From contig OZ010574.1 in NCBI GenBank assembly GCA_963932145.1, forward strand, positions 61,428,166-61,492,165: a stretch of DNA of 64,000 bases. Direction: 5' to 3'. The position numbers were made by a program, and so were the translations under genes. The notes below the pieces were generated by a model. It worked only from the letters and a program-made list of their open reading frames with translations, did no database searches and was not told the origin of the DNA. Origin of the DNA: Acanthosepion lycidas (taxonomy: Eukaryota > Mollusca > Cephalopoda > Sepiida > Sepiidae). This document shows positions 52,560-63,749 of the stretch, in pieces. The first letter of the stretch is position 1, and every line of letters starts with the position of its first letter.

Positions 52560-53390
52560 ACCAGAGACTTAAAGTCGGAAATGGTATCATGACATTTTTC
52601 AATGAGTAATTTAAAAATAAATCACCTGTGTAAGATGTGGGTTGTACTCCTGAGAACATTTTTTTTGTATTTCTGTAAGAAATGGTCTACCAGGTATTCC
52701 TTCAATGAGTCAGTTGGAATCTTTTCCATTCAATCCGAGGGCTCCAACTACAACAGGAATTGTTAATGTTCTCATGAAGTCTATTTTTTGAGATTTCGGT
52801 TTTCATTGCATTGTTTTTATTATTTCTTTTGGTTTCTGGTGTATATTCATTTCTTTCCTGGTTTCGACCAGAGACCTAAGGTCAGAAATGGCATCATGAT
52901 ATTTTCCACTGTGCAGTTTTGAACAAAAATATCGCCCATATTTTACAAAGATAAAACCCTTCGTAAGGTGTGGGCTGTACTTGTGAGTACAATTTTTTGT
53001 ATTTCTTTAAGGCATGGTCTATCAGGGATTCCTTCAATGTGTCTATCGGAATCTTTTCAAATCAATCCGAGGGCTCCAACTACGACTGGAATTGTTAATG
53101 TCCTCATGTACCACATTTTTGAGATTTCGATTTCAAAGTCCTTGTATTTTGATAGTTTTTTTTTTTAAATCCTCAAAGATAAATTGCAGTCTGCAGGGAA
53201 TGCTATATCAATAAAGAGGTACGTTTTGTCTTTGTGGTCTCTAATCACGATGTCAGGGCGATTAGCTTGGATTGGTATGTCTGTGTGTATTGTAAAATCC
53301 CGTAAAAGTTCTATCTCCGTAAGCGGATCTGGGTGGTGCTCATACCGATTTCTTTCAGTTTCTTTTCCGTAGAAGTTGCAGAAACCGTTG
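52560..53390 (-). mobile_element. LINE-C relic with an intact-looking endonuclease core
   Basis: Minus strand from about 53385: ERNRYEHHPDPLTEIELLRD, ... IQANRPDIVIRDHKDKTYLF, IDIAFPADCNLS. The RPD and ID motif residues of the restriction-like endonuclease are both present. Downstream parts (TLKESLIDHALKKYKKLYS, QVQPTPYEGFYLC) are frameshifted, and the 3' portion is partly duplicated at 52640-52800 (SYRNTKK, SGVQPTSYTG). 5' truncated at the junction with the Tc1 relic. Confidence 0.65.
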
Positions 53391-53394
53391 CTAG

Positions 53395-54157
53395 AGCGTC
53401 AAAGATGTCGCCAACAGCATGGAAATGCCGCAATATGCGACGAGAAAGACTCTGAAAGAGCTAGGCTATCAAAGAAGTGTTACAAGAAAGAAGTCCTTGA
53501 TTTCAGAAGTTAACAGGAACCGGCGTATGGACTGGACAAAATAATTCGAGAGCAAAGATTATGAATTTTGGCAGTCTGTAATTTTGTCAGATGAAAGTAA
53601 ATTCTGCCAATATTCGAATTCGAGACAGGTTTACGTTTGGAGAAATCAGAATGAGATTTAGAACATTGAATGTCTGCAGGCGATCGTGAAACATGGAGGA
53701 ATTGAAGTAATGGTGTGGTTAGATATCTGGTTTGCAGCGGAATCTGAGCTGATTCTTGTCGACGAGCGGTTGAATGGTCCAAAAAACCGTCAAATATTAG
53801 AGAACGGTCTACTCCCACCATTTGAAACCACTCAAATTGGCAAGAATGTCAATAAGATAGAGCGCCATGACATACGAGCAAAGTAGCAAAGACCTGGAAG
53901 GAATCGCAAGGAATCAAGTCACTGCCATGGGAATCCCAAATACCTGACATTAATCCAATAGAACACGTTTTGGAACCCCTTGACCGAAAACTTCGAGAGC
54001 GTGTAACCAAAATCACGTCATTGGCAACCCTTAAAGAAACATTGCGAAAGGAGTGGCAAAATATGGATCAGACGATTGTTGATAACTTGATCAAATCCAT
54101 GAAAAATCAAATAAAAGCACTGAAACTAGCAAATGGAGGACCTACTCTATACTAGTT
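53395..54157 (+). pseudogene. Tc1-like transposase relic
   Basis: Plus-strand pieces: RKTLKELGYQRSVTRKKSL (DNA-binding region end), VILSDESKFCQYSNSRQVYV (first catalytic Asp), CLQAIVKHGGIEVMVWLDIW, LILVDERLN, LLPPFE, then after a frameshift near 53850 DRAP and HTSKVAKTW (second Asp), GIKSLPWESQIPDINPIEHV (Glu of the DD34E triad), and PLDRKLRERVTKITSLATLK to the end. All three catalytic residues are identifiable, but stops at about 53540 and 53655 and frame changes inactivate it. Confidence 0.8.
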
Positions 54158-54319
54158 CCAAATACTGTTTATGATGAATAGCGATTACGTAATTAAATTT
54201 TTGAAATTGGATGTAGTTTATTTCTCTTGTCTAAAAACTTTTCTTAGGCCACTGTACGATGTGACAGTCACATTTACAATGGCCGACAAGGCGAGTGAAT
54301 TCTTTATTTCACGTGCAGG

Positions 54320-54475
54320 AAGTTTAACCCATAGAAGAGGAGGTTTCATAAATTTTACAAGGATATTTGTTCATAAGTACATATAACGAACATGACTAGA
54401 ACTGGAACTCGACTCCCCGAGCTCCAATTCCGAGATGTTTTCCTTTACACCACCTGCACATCCAAGCTTACAGAA
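54320..54475 (-). repeat. SINE-E fragment
   Basis: AACCCATAGAAGAGGAGG, ACTAGAACTGGAACTCGACT and CCCCGAGCTCC are diverged SINE-E body and head pieces. Confidence 0.4.
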
Positions 54476-54569
54476 ACTGGTATTCCCAAGCAGTCACCCA
54501 CCTTGCTTTACTTCGGTGATCGTACCACTGTCGAACTTTTATCCAGTGTGCAATCTGTTCTTAAAGACA

Positions 54570-54880
54570 AACGGCCCAGTAGATAAAGTTATTGGTTATA
54601 TCCAGTGACAGGACCCAAAGAGTTGTGAGTTCAATACCCGGTTAAGGCAGTGAAGAAATTGGAGAGGTGAATTAACAGGAGATAACTGATAACTGATATC
54701 CATTAGACATGGCACGTGGAACTAGAACAGTCTACCCCAACGAGCGAAATAAATGGTTCAGTTCATTCCAGCCACCTGAAGAAGGCCGGAGTGTACAACG
54801 GTCGAAACGTTGTGATAAATATGACAATAAAGATGAGGACAATAGTCCGAATAATGTAAATAGAATAAAAAATATGTTTT
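54570..54880 (+). repeat. SINE-G copy 3
   Basis: GGCCCAGTAGATAAAGTTAT (A-box side), GAGTTGTGAGTTCAATACCC (B-box side), then the hammerhead-like core at 54772-54816 and the GATGAGGACAATAGTCCGA tail. Stem II is GGCCG/CGGTC with one G-U pair, and the cleavage triplet is GTT. Confidence 0.55.
54772..54816 (+). ncRNA. Hammerhead-ribozyme-like motif in SINE-G copy 3
   Basis: CAC, CTGAAGA, A, GGCCG, loop, CGGTC, GAAAC, GTT, GTG. Every core position fits the general pattern apart from the extra A before stem II; stem I has three pairs. Confidence 0.4.
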
Positions 54881-55465
54881 CACAATTGAATTCATGGTAG
54901 ATGATACTCAGCTTTTGTGCATATACATGTTTGTGTGGACATAATTACTAGAGATTATATGTGCTTTTTATGTTGTAGTTCTGTTATATTTTAGAATAGA
55001 GTTTGATTACTTTAAGAAATATTAGGATATTATATGGATTAATGCCATGAAAGAGTTATTTCATGTTGATTGGTTCGCTGATTTTCTTTAGCGGCATATC
55101 AACCTCTGTGGGTTCTTTAATGCTGAAATGTAAATATTTTGAACCCACTTGCATTCCTTCAACAACAGATAAAATGATTTGCTGGGCATTTTGCTATAAA
55201 TAGGTATTGTTGGTAATTTTAATATAAATATCTGTTTTTATACTTTCATGGTGTTTTTGCTTTTTTGGGGAGGGTCACTATTTGCTCATAGGTGGGACCT
55301 TAATGGGTGCTACCAACTAGGGTCAGTTTGGAACTGGGAACAAAAGCAATTAAGAGGTTGTTTCACCCCTACCAAAACTTCCAATCTTCCAATCAGAGGC
55401 CTTGCTGCCGGGTATAGTTAATCATCATACCCAGAATTAGTAGAAAGTAAAGTGTGGAGTTCATC
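54880..55465 (+). repeat. Family-H copy
   Basis: Long match to 25085-25900: AGATACTCAGCTTTTGTGCA-type, GACATAATTACTAGAG, TTATATGGATTAATGCCATG, CGGCATATCAACCTCTGTGG and GGGAACAAAAGCAATTAAGA. Non-coding; ends near CATACCCAGAA. Confidence 0.6.
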
Positions 55466-55491
55466 TGAACATTACAATATATTTCATACTA

Positions 55492-55493
<2 letters not shown>

Positions 55494-55541
<48 letters not shown>
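55494..55541. repeat. (TA)n microsatellite
   Basis: TA run. Confidence 0.95.
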
Positions 55542-55543
<2 letters not shown>

Positions 55544-55778
55544 AATATATATATATTTCATACTATGCTATTCTTATCACTGCTTCTTTGAATTTCATTT
55601 CTGTCGCTAAAATACTTTCTGTGTTTTATGAGTTGTGCTAAGGCACTTACGAGATTAACTATTGCAACAGTACATTTAAAATTTTAAAATTTATAAATTT
55701 AAAATTACAGAACACAATACACTGGTGATTGCGTTTAACATGAAAGTCTGTCGCCTCTGAGTGTTGACTTCAATGTCC

Positions 55779-55782
<4 letters not shown>

Positions 55783-55840
<58 letters not shown>
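55783..55840. repeat. (TA)n microsatellite
   Basis: TA run following a copy of the short repeat also seen at 52290. Confidence 0.95.
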
Positions 55841-55843
<3 letters not shown>

Positions 55844-55844
55844 A

Positions 55845-56550
55845 ATTTTTATTTATTTCTCTTGTCAGAGAAGAGTTGTTTTTACCGACCATCTCAAGTG
55901 GGTAAAACCTGAAAAGAAATAAGTTTTAATGCATTATTGCCAACAAAATCTAAAACCGACCCACGTCTGTAGAAATTTCGTCTAGAAGAGGACAAAGACG
56001 GCCCTAATCAATAAAAGCTATGGGTTTTCAAGCAGCGACGAGAGATGAGGTTTCCTGACAGAAAATTCCTCTGTTTACTCATAAGTTTACTCATCACACT
56101 GTGTCATGTGCTGTAGATCATAAACAAGTGCTTCCCTGCTGTGGTCAGCCCATTAACAATGATTATCCAACGTGACGAATACATTGAACTGTATCCTCTG
56201 TTTTGTACAGTTTAATTCATTAGTATTATTTGTTATCGGTCCAAAAGTGAAAACAGTTTCGGAACTGCGTGTCATAGAAATTAAAAAAAACAACAACTGC
56301 ACAGCACGTTTTAATCTAAGTCAATATCATCAATTCCAGTGCCATTCTACTAATGTGTAAGCATTGATTTTATGATCGTCTGTTAAAACCAGAATTTCTA
56401 ATCACTGTTTTAGGGTAAATTCATTGAATTTTGGATGCGTCATCTGCATCAGTGATGACAGATTCGTCTATTTTTGAAAGTAAACGAAAAAAAAAAAACA
56501 TATTCGAAATTAGCGACATTTGAGGTTTAATTTACGTACTAGTGACACTT
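55845..56550. other. Intergenic, nothing recognised
   Basis: No supported gene or repeat. Confidence 0.35.
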
Positions 56551-56554
56551 TAAG

Positions 56555-56915
56555 TTAATGTTTGAAGAGACAGTTGAATTTTCTGGGGCACATAATGAGG
56601 AAAGTAAGCTTGGAAGAATGATACTCACAGGACAGATTGAAACGAGACCGAGGAAAACTGTCGAACTTGATTGGATGGATGGCGGAGCATTGTATGGCAG
56701 AAAGACAAAAGTTATTTAGAGTGACGGAAAATTGTAAAGAGCCATGATTGCCAATCTTCTGAAGGGACACGCCACATAAAAATGGTTCTCAGGACAATGT
56801 TTAGGATAGATAGCAAAAAGACAAAATTATTAAGAGCTACAAAGATAGGAAATTAAGAAGAGCCATGATCGCCAATGCCTTGACTGGCATTCATTCGGGG
56901 CGTTGGTGGTCTTGG
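56555..56915 (+). mobile_element. LINE-B 3' end with partial tail duplication
   Basis: QLNFLGHIMRK-like coding (AGTTGAATTTTCTGGGGCAC), then ILTGQIETRPRKT, LDWMDGGALYGRKT and ends in AMIANLLKGHAT; the tail is then repeated from AAATGGTTCTCAGGAC to GCCATGATCGCCAATGCC. GCCATGAT occurs at 56741 and 56862, a 121-bp period. The same tail unit is amplified at 51271-51915. Confidence 0.65.
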
Positions 56916-56919
56916 AAGA

Positions 56920-57825
56920 AAAACAATATCAAGTCATCGGTTTCCTTTTCTGGATTGCCAAATACTATTGAATAGAACCAATATTGACAATTTCCACGTT
57001 GTCCTTTTGTGGTCCTCAAGAGTCCTTAAGACTCCTCGCCGCCAAGTTGTTGTGGTCGTGTTAGGGTAAAAAATAAAGGCACAAAGAGAGAAATTGAGCT
57101 AAACAAATATATTAGCAGAAATAGTAATACAAAACATATACAAACGATCAAGGTTCGACTGTCATAAACTACACTTCCCAAAAGGCAGTACCTGCTCCTA
57201 TTTATAGCTGGGAGAGTTCATGCATGCGTGGGTAAATTATCATAACACTTAGCTTCAGGAAGACAGATTTCGCCCTCCCAGTGCGCATTCAGATGTCACT
57301 GTTACGCTTATAAACCGAGTCATCAAAGAAGGTAGGAACTTAAAATGTGAATTAAAACATGCAATTCAGTTGTTTTTTTTTTAAGGTTGACTTGATTTAC
57401 TTTGAAGCTTGCGTATTTGAGCCGAAAAGGATATGCAAGTTGAAACGAGACAAGGGATCTTCGATATTCAATGCTTTAACTGTGACTTCCTTTTTTTCAA
57501 ATTGAATCAATATTAAAGTTGCCAATTTTCATTAGCGTGACAGATAATTGATATTTTGTTCTCACCAGATCAGTTATCGAAAGTGCATTTACAATAATCT
57601 CTGTGATATCTATTTCTTTTATTATTGATATTTCTACTGCTTTATTGTCGCTTTTTAGTATAACAAAATTAAAAAATCTATTTTATAGTTTGATACGTGT
57701 CACTTCAAAGTGAAGTAATAATATTTTTCTTACAAAGATAATTTCCCAAATTCGATTCAAAATAAGTTATTTTATTATCATTTCTTTTATTGCACACTTA
57801 TCTCATTCTTCGAATGAGAAGCTGA
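56920..57825. other. Intergenic, nothing recognised
   Basis: No supported feature. Confidence 0.35.
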
Positions 57826-57829
57826 ATAA

Positions 57830-58165
57830 CGGCGTTGGGAAAGGGTCTGAAGTCGAAACGCCAGATCAGAACGAATAATATTATTCTTTTTTAGATTTTA
57901 TCAAGAATCTCTATTTATACAGCTGGAGCACTGGACGACGTGTGGCAGCAATATTCAAAGCATGAACGAATGGCAGACTTATAAATATGTAAATAAATTC
58001 TGGAAAGAATCATTGTCTAGCACGACAGAGTGAAACAATTTTCTTAGCAGCAAACCTAGCAATGGATTCAAGAGAATCTTTCCACTTCATGTCAGCCGAG
58101 AATATTACCCCGAGAAGGCGCAACGAGTCGCTCACCGGGAGCTTAACATCAGTCATTCTGATATT
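57830..58165 (-). mobile_element. LINE-A relic, copy 9
   Basis: Minus strand: RMTDVKLPVSDSLRLLGVIF, SADMKWKDSLESIARFAAKK, IVSLCRARQ, then frameshifted IYISLPFVHALNIAATRRP. Corresponds to the region just after the RT active site. Confidence 0.65.
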
Positions 58166-58329
58166 TATATATATATACTTTTTAAATGTCAAGTTTTAAA
58201 GCTTTAAAAAAAATGTTGTACTCTTTTCATTATGTTAATTTTAATCTTGTATGTACTCACTCAGTTGACTTGCTATAAAGAATTGTTATTGTTTTTTTTG
58301 TTTTTTTTTTGTTGTTTTTTGCTTTTTTC

Positions 58330-58545
58330 CGGACAGTCAAAAACAAACATGTTTGTTACTGACCGAAGAATTGGAAAAGATGTCTTGGAAGTGATACTGG
58401 ACAAAGATCACCCATATTAGATTGCGTATTTATTTAGTTTAATCAGTTATTCATCATCCGACATAATTTTTATCCTCGCAGACCTCCTTTGGCGACACGC
58501 AAACCCCTGATTTAAAGAGCGAAGTCATCACAACCGTCATATCAA
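58330..58545 (+). repeat. Family-I repeat, copy 1
   Basis: AAACATGTTTGTTACTGACC, GACAAAGATCACCCATATTA, GCAGACCTCCTTTGGCGACA match 59955-60150 in order, with 70-80 percent similarity by eye. Confidence 0.5.
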
Positions 58546-58865
58546 AGGGAATGAAACTGAAGATGCCAAATCAGGACTGATAACATTATCAAAACCGATA
58601 ATGCTTCTAGGACGCAAAGGGTTATTGGGAGCAAAGTTGAATGAGAAGACTTTAGTGAGGAAAAAGTACAATAAAAGAAGTTTCAGGGAGATAAATGATA
58701 GCGATTGGTGTCGCATTTAAATTTTTGAAGATTGTAGTTGGCCGGTAAGCAAGAAATCGGAAGGGAATTCCACGAGCGAGAAGTCCGAGCAAAGAAATTA
58801 TTAGAACAGTACTTAAGGCTGTATCTACTTATTTCAACAGTAAAACGGTGAGACCTAGTTAGTGA
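58545..58865 (-). mobile_element. LINE-A relic, copy 10 (3' portion)
   Basis: Minus strand: SLTRSHRFTVEISRYSL, NFFARTSRSWNSLPISCLPA, NYNLQKFKCDTNRYHLSP, the C-terminal end of LINE-A, then the 3' UTR. It ends against the GC-rich repeat side near 58870. A short FHGNCLNELSSF-like scrap at 59535-59640 (minus) may be its continuation. Confidence 0.6.
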
Positions 58866-58934
58866 CTGTTGTAGCATACCTACGGACGATAATGGATATG
58901 TCCCCATTCACATAAATGCAGTATGTTGATCGAG

Positions 58935-59385
58935 ACTTGAATATTCGTCTCCAGCTGTACTGGTCAAACTCTCTGCTTCCGAGCAAAGAGGACCCCCAGA
59001 TGAGACTATGTCGAAGGCCAAAGTCTCGTCTCGGAAAACAGGGGAATTTTCGGCCGAGCCAACGGGCTCGGATAGCCCACATTAAATTCGTCCTTGTGCC
59101 ACATCTGACCGCGTAAGGCGGTTGGTAGATATTCTAGCGTAGGAGATTCTTCTACAGCTGTGCTGGTCAAACACTCTGCTTCCGGGCAGAGAGGATCCCC
59201 AGACGAGGCTATATCGAAGAGCGGAGTTTCGTCTCGGAAAACAGCTACCCGACCCCGTTTTATACGGCGTCTACGTGGAATTTTGGGCCGAGCCTACGAG
59301 CTCGGATACCAAACATTAAATTCGGCCTTCTGCCATATCTGACCGCGTGGGGCTGTTGGTAGATATCCTAGAGTTGGAGATTCAT
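58935..59385 (+). repeat. GC-rich structured repeat, dimer 2 (234-bp monomer)
   Basis: GGCCGAGCC (first) and GGCCGAGCCTACGAGCTCGG (second) start at 59052 and 59286, a 234-bp period. Each monomer has a CTCTGCTTCCG hairpin 1, and hairpin 2 pairing CCAGATGAGACT with AGTCTCGTCTCGG in monomer 1 and CCAGACGAGGCT with AGTTTCGTCTCGG in monomer 2. Changes relative to 30500-30992 keep pairing at most positions. Monomers end GACCGCGT(A/G)(A/G)GGC. Confidence 0.7.
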
Positions 59386-59767
59386 TGTCGAATTTACTTG
59401 ACCCACTTCTAGCAGTTAACTACTTCTTTTACGCACCGTTGGCGAATCTTATATGTGTTGTTCTTGTCTTAAGCAATTATCGTTCATTATCAACCTTCGT
59501 TTGATTATTCTATTCAGTAACCTTCCCTAGGCTACAACAGTAATCTAGTAGCAAGCTTAAATTCATAGTCGAGGCACGAAGGAGGAAAGCTCATTAAGGC
59601 AATTGCCATGAAAATATATACAAAAATATAAAGAAAAAAAATAGATAATTTTTTTATCCTTACTCTTCCACTGATTTGTTTTCTATTTTTGAATATATTT
59701 ATATATGCGTTCAAAATGTTCGTTCTTAAAGCTTTCATAACATTTTGTACCCTCCACACTCATTCTA

Positions 59768-59847
59768 TTAGTTTGGTGCAAAAATAATGTCGTTTTCTCA
59801 CATAGTAGCATATGTGAGAAAACGACATTATTTTTGCACCAACCGAA
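59768..59847. mobile_element. Palindromic mariner-type MITE, copy 7, 80-bp variant
   Basis: TTAGTTTGGTGCAAAAATAA to TTGCACCAACCGAA with TA at 59766-59767 and 59848-59849. The centre (TTCTCACATA ... TATGTGAGAA) differs from all other copies, but the arm near the ends is the same. Confidence 0.9.
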
Positions 59848-59949
59848 TAAAATTGTTAATTGTGAACCTATGCTCTTAGACTTGATATAAAAAAAAAATT
59901 ATGAAACTAATTAAGAGCGTTGTTTTCCAAAGAGAAATACCGCGTCATT

Positions 59950-60155
59950 TTTCCAGGACAGATAAAAAGAAATATGTTTGTTACAGAGCAAATAACTGGA
60001 AAGAATGGCGTGGCAGTGATGCTAAACAAAGATCACCCACATTAAATTGCGTATTTATTGAACGAATTTTAGTGATTCTTCGTCCGACATATTTTTCCCC
60101 GAAGACCTCCAGCGACACGTTAACCCCCGATTTCAAGAGTGAAATCGATAGGGAT
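59950..60155 (+). repeat. Family-I repeat, copy 2
   Basis: GAAATATGTTTGTTACAGAG, AACAAAGATCACCCACATTA, AGACCTCCAGCGACACGTTA match 58335-58540. An open frame from 59901 spans it, but the parallel copy is not open, so coding is unlikely. Confidence 0.5.
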
Positions 60156-60284
60156 CATACCAACAGCCATATGAAAATGTTACTAATGCTACCCGTTATA
60201 CACACATACTCACGGACGATGCACACACACACATATCCTTATCTCTTTGTTTTATATTCTTATATATATTCGTCTATACCTGTC

Positions 60285-60425
60285 TATATTTCTGAGATCA
60301 GGTATTGTAATTATTTACACTATTTACATTGTTCGGACTCTTGTCCCCATTATTATTGTAAGGTTCACGACATTTCGGCCGTTGTACGCTCCGGCCTTCT
60401 TCACGTCATTGGAATTTCATGGCAG
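60285..60425 (-). repeat. SINE-G copy 4 (truncated)
   Basis: Minus strand: the core at 60366-60408 reads GTGAAGA (first C lost), GGCCG/CGGCC, GAAATGTC, then the tail with CGGACAATAATG to the TACCTGATCTCAGAAATA end at 60290. The head is absent. Confidence 0.55.
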
Positions 60426-60429
60426 ACTG

Positions 60430-61370
60430 ATTTTTCACTTTCTTTTAGAAAATCAATACGGCACTCATTGTAAAAGCTGCGGTTTGACGAGATAAGTAGC
60501 AACAACAATACTTAGATTGATAGCTTTTAACAATTTTCGAACATTTGGTTCTAAAGTTTATCTGAAAAATGTGTAGAAATACTTAATTTCTGCAAGGTTT
60601 TGCTTACAAACTTACATCAGAATTTTACTATTTCAAGACTAAATCCAAATAAAGTTCATATTTATTTTGTATTAGATACAATGGAGGGAAAATATATTCA
60701 AACCAGAATTCTAATTATGAATCGTCACAAGGAAAATATGCAATATATATTATTATTCGATAAGTAAAAATTGTAAAAAAAAACATTGTAAAAGATTACA
60801 AAAAAAAGGCTACTCGATGAAAAAGATTTTTTAAATCATAATTAATAATAAAAAAATATAGATAAAAGTGTATACTACTGCTTGAAAACATTTTAAGATA
60901 AAATGTTTTTAAATTTGCATTGTTTATTGAAAATCACACTAAAATTATTGCACTGTATAAATATATCATAATATAGCTAAATTTTTCAGTATATTGTCCC
61001 TTTGAAGTAAATGAAGGTCTTATTTGATGAAACAATAATTTATTAATAACGCGCGTGTGCCTTGCATCCTGTCCATATAAAATTTGTAAAGCTTCGGTAA
61101 ATTATAAATTTTAAAAGGAAAGGGCTTTTCCGTGATCACCGGAATTAAATTCCAACGTGACGATTTTGAAGCTAAACTTAATCTTTAAACTCGTGTCCTC
61201 AAAAAACGATAACGAGCAGGAAAAAAATATTTTGTGTCATTATTTATGATTAGAAACCCCAACATTCAAATTCTGTTCAATGCTATGTTCAGAAATCGAC
61301 CTGATAGGGTAAACCGCCCTTGTGATACGCCGTTGTATTGTGGGCATAGTTGTCCATGTTTGCCAAAAAA
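60430..61370. other. Intergenic, AT-rich, nothing recognised
   Basis: No supported gene or window-internal repeat. Confidence 0.35.
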
Positions 61371-61373
61371 GTA

Positions 61374-61474
61374 TTAGGTTGGTGCAAAAATAATGACGTA
61401 ATAATGTCGTTTTTTGACGTTAAAAATACGTCAAAAAACGACATTATTACGTCATTATTTTTGCACCAACCTAA
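61374..61474. mobile_element. Palindromic mariner-type MITE, copy 8
   Basis: 101-bp inverted repeat with TA at 61372-61373 and 61475-61476. The right flank GATATTCTCGGTAGCG recurs beside copy 9. Confidence 0.95.
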
Positions 61475-61539
61475 TAGATATTCTCGGTAGCGGGGGTTTA
61501 ATGCCAAAATGGCGAGTCCTTCGTTCGACCAGTTTTTTG

Positions 61540-62120
61540 TCTCAAATATTCCCACTTGATATTTTTATTGGTACAGATTAATCCAGATAAAAGAAATTCA
61601 AAAATAGCTATTCTTTTTTTCGTCTGCTTCTTTTCGTTCGACGCAATAGAAACATTTTTGGTGGACCAATGTAATGAGCGAAAAGAAGACAAATGTCTAA
61701 AGCGGACTCATCAAGATACGAAGAATATTCATGACATTACGTGACTTTGAAATTCAGACGACAACGATCTGTTGACTCAAAATGTGATAACTCTAAACAC
61801 AATCGCGTCAAATAAACATCTGCTTGAATTTTCATAGATTTATTTTATTCGTCTCTGGGATTTTTTCATCAAACTTCGAATATTCATGGCTGTCATTAAT
61901 ACATAAAGCAATGTTGTTTACCTTGCCGTTCACAGTATTAAACCTCTATGAATATTGTATGCGTATTGAAACAGCAATATGGAATATAAGATATTCTTAT
62001 AATTTTACGTGTCTCTTCCTTTTTTTTGTTGTTAGCACGGACGTTACGCCCTGCCAATGCCTCATAAATAACGGACTTTTCCGTGGTAAAACAGAGCAGA
62101 CATAATAGAGGCGTTCCTTG
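61540..62120. other. Intergenic, unassigned
   Basis: Frames of 60-90 codons are unrecognised; none has splice support. Confidence 0.3.
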
Positions 62121-62126
62121 GTTTCA

Positions 62127-62302
62127 GTAAAAGAAAGAAAGAAAAAGAGGAAGAAAGAAAGAAAGAAAGAAAACAGAAAGAAAGAAAGAAAGAAGAAAGA
62201 AAGACAGGGATAACGGAGAAAGAAAGAAAAAAGAGAAACTGGAAGAACGAAAAAACAAAAGGAATGAAAGAAAAACAGGAAGAACGAAGAAAGAAAGAAA
62301 GA
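62127..62302 (+). repeat. (GAAA)n purine-rich tract
   Basis: AAAG tetranucleotides with irregular interruptions for about 175 bp. Confidence 0.9.
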
Positions 62303-62324
62303 AGTTTAAAAGTCATGAAGTTTT

Positions 62325-62368
62325 ACTTTACTACTACTACTAATAATAATAAATATCATTATTATTAG

Positions 62369-62413
<45 letters not shown>

Positions 62414-62432
62414 TATTATTATTATTATTATA
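62325..62432. repeat. (AAT)n/(ATT)n microsatellite
   Basis: TAA run with ATT runs at both edges. Confidence 0.9.
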
Positions 62433-62439
62433 AAATGTG

Positions 62440-63640
62440 TAAGAGAAAAAGTGTATGAACATCAGTCAGAGGCAATAAAAGAAAATGGCTGTAACAAGAT
62501 ATTACAGGATTTCTCGGTCCAGACAGATTGAAGCTCAAAGATCCGACATTATTGTTATCGTCGCCGTTGGTTTTATCTCGTATCCAAGAATTTAATTTCT
62601 TCTTTGCTGATCGCTTCCTTTATGATAACGATGATGATGGTGTCCACTAAATTCACAGCCAACATGCGAGGTTCAGGAGTATAATCTTCCAGTCACTAAA
62701 ACCGTCATCCATTTTGTCTTGACGTTTGGCTTTGCAAGAGTGTAAATAAGGTAAAACAAAGTGCCAATGGCTTAGATTCATTTAAAGTGGACGTCAAGTT
62801 GCCAGAAAGACAGACACTTGATTTCATGACCTTCTTCTGCAGCACATAGGAAATGAGGCATGCCGAATCCAGTTATGAAATGACTGCCGCGGACTGCTAT
62901 AATTTCGACTGACATCCGTGATGCGTAGCCCTCGTCATCCACAGGTTAAAAACGTTGAGATCTGTTGTAATCATCCGTTTGTTGGGGTTCTTGGGGTTGA
63001 TAACGCTTAGTCTCCGTCCTCGTTTTCCATGTCGCTAAGGGTGACCCTACCAGTAGTTTAGGGGGCATCATTCTCAGATACAGTGGACCACGCAAGCCCC
63101 TCCACCACGAAAAGGAGTGACCATCAAAGGTACACACATAGAAAGATACACGCATAGACACACATATGTATTTTACACTGGATGTTTTCGTAAACAGATG
63201 ATTTATTATTATAGATAAGGGAATGACAAATTATTTGTAAACTTAAAAAAATAAAATAAAATATACAAAACATCTAAATTAAAAATGAATAAACAAATTA
63301 ATTACAAAAGCTCACATAAATACAAGTAAATTAAATAATAACAATCAATAACAAATAATAAATTATGAGTAAAAAAAGAAAAAAAAACAACACACGATAA
63401 AATAACTACAAATAACTACATTAGGATCCAGTATTATTTCTACTCAACAGCCTTTAGAATAATTTGAAATATAACTGTTACTGCCCACACAATAAACGTT
63501 AGGACAATAGATTAGATCTTTTACCCATAATGCACCATGGACCAGCATATATAAATAGTCGAGCTAACACACAACACAAATGGTCTGAAGATTGTGTTTA
63601 ACCATGAAATTAACTTTGGATGTTGACTTCAATATCTACT
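62440..63640. other. Intergenic, nothing recognised
   Basis: The 62440-63130 part is less AT-biased and shows no repeat shared within the window, so it may be unique sequence. No exon structure could be defended. Confidence 0.3.
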
Positions 63641-63656
63641 TTTATATCTGCATACA

Positions 63657-63687
63657 TTATTACGTCATTATTTTTGCACCAACCTAA
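63657..63687. mobile_element. Half of a palindromic MITE, copy 9
   Basis: Only the right arm remains (CATTATTACGTCATTATTTT to CCAACCTAA). The next ~60 bp match the right flank of copy 8 (61475-61534), so the pair derives from one ancestral insertion. Confidence 0.8.
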
Positions 63688-63749
63688 TAGATATTCTCGG
63701 TAGCGCGGGTTTAATGCCAAAATGGCGAGTCCTTCGTTCGGCCAGTTTA

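Noticed and set aside
59901..60473. 190-codon plus-strand frame as a gene
   Set aside because: It spans a family-I repeat, a (CA)-rich part and antisense SINE-G; the parallel family-I copy at 58330 is not open.
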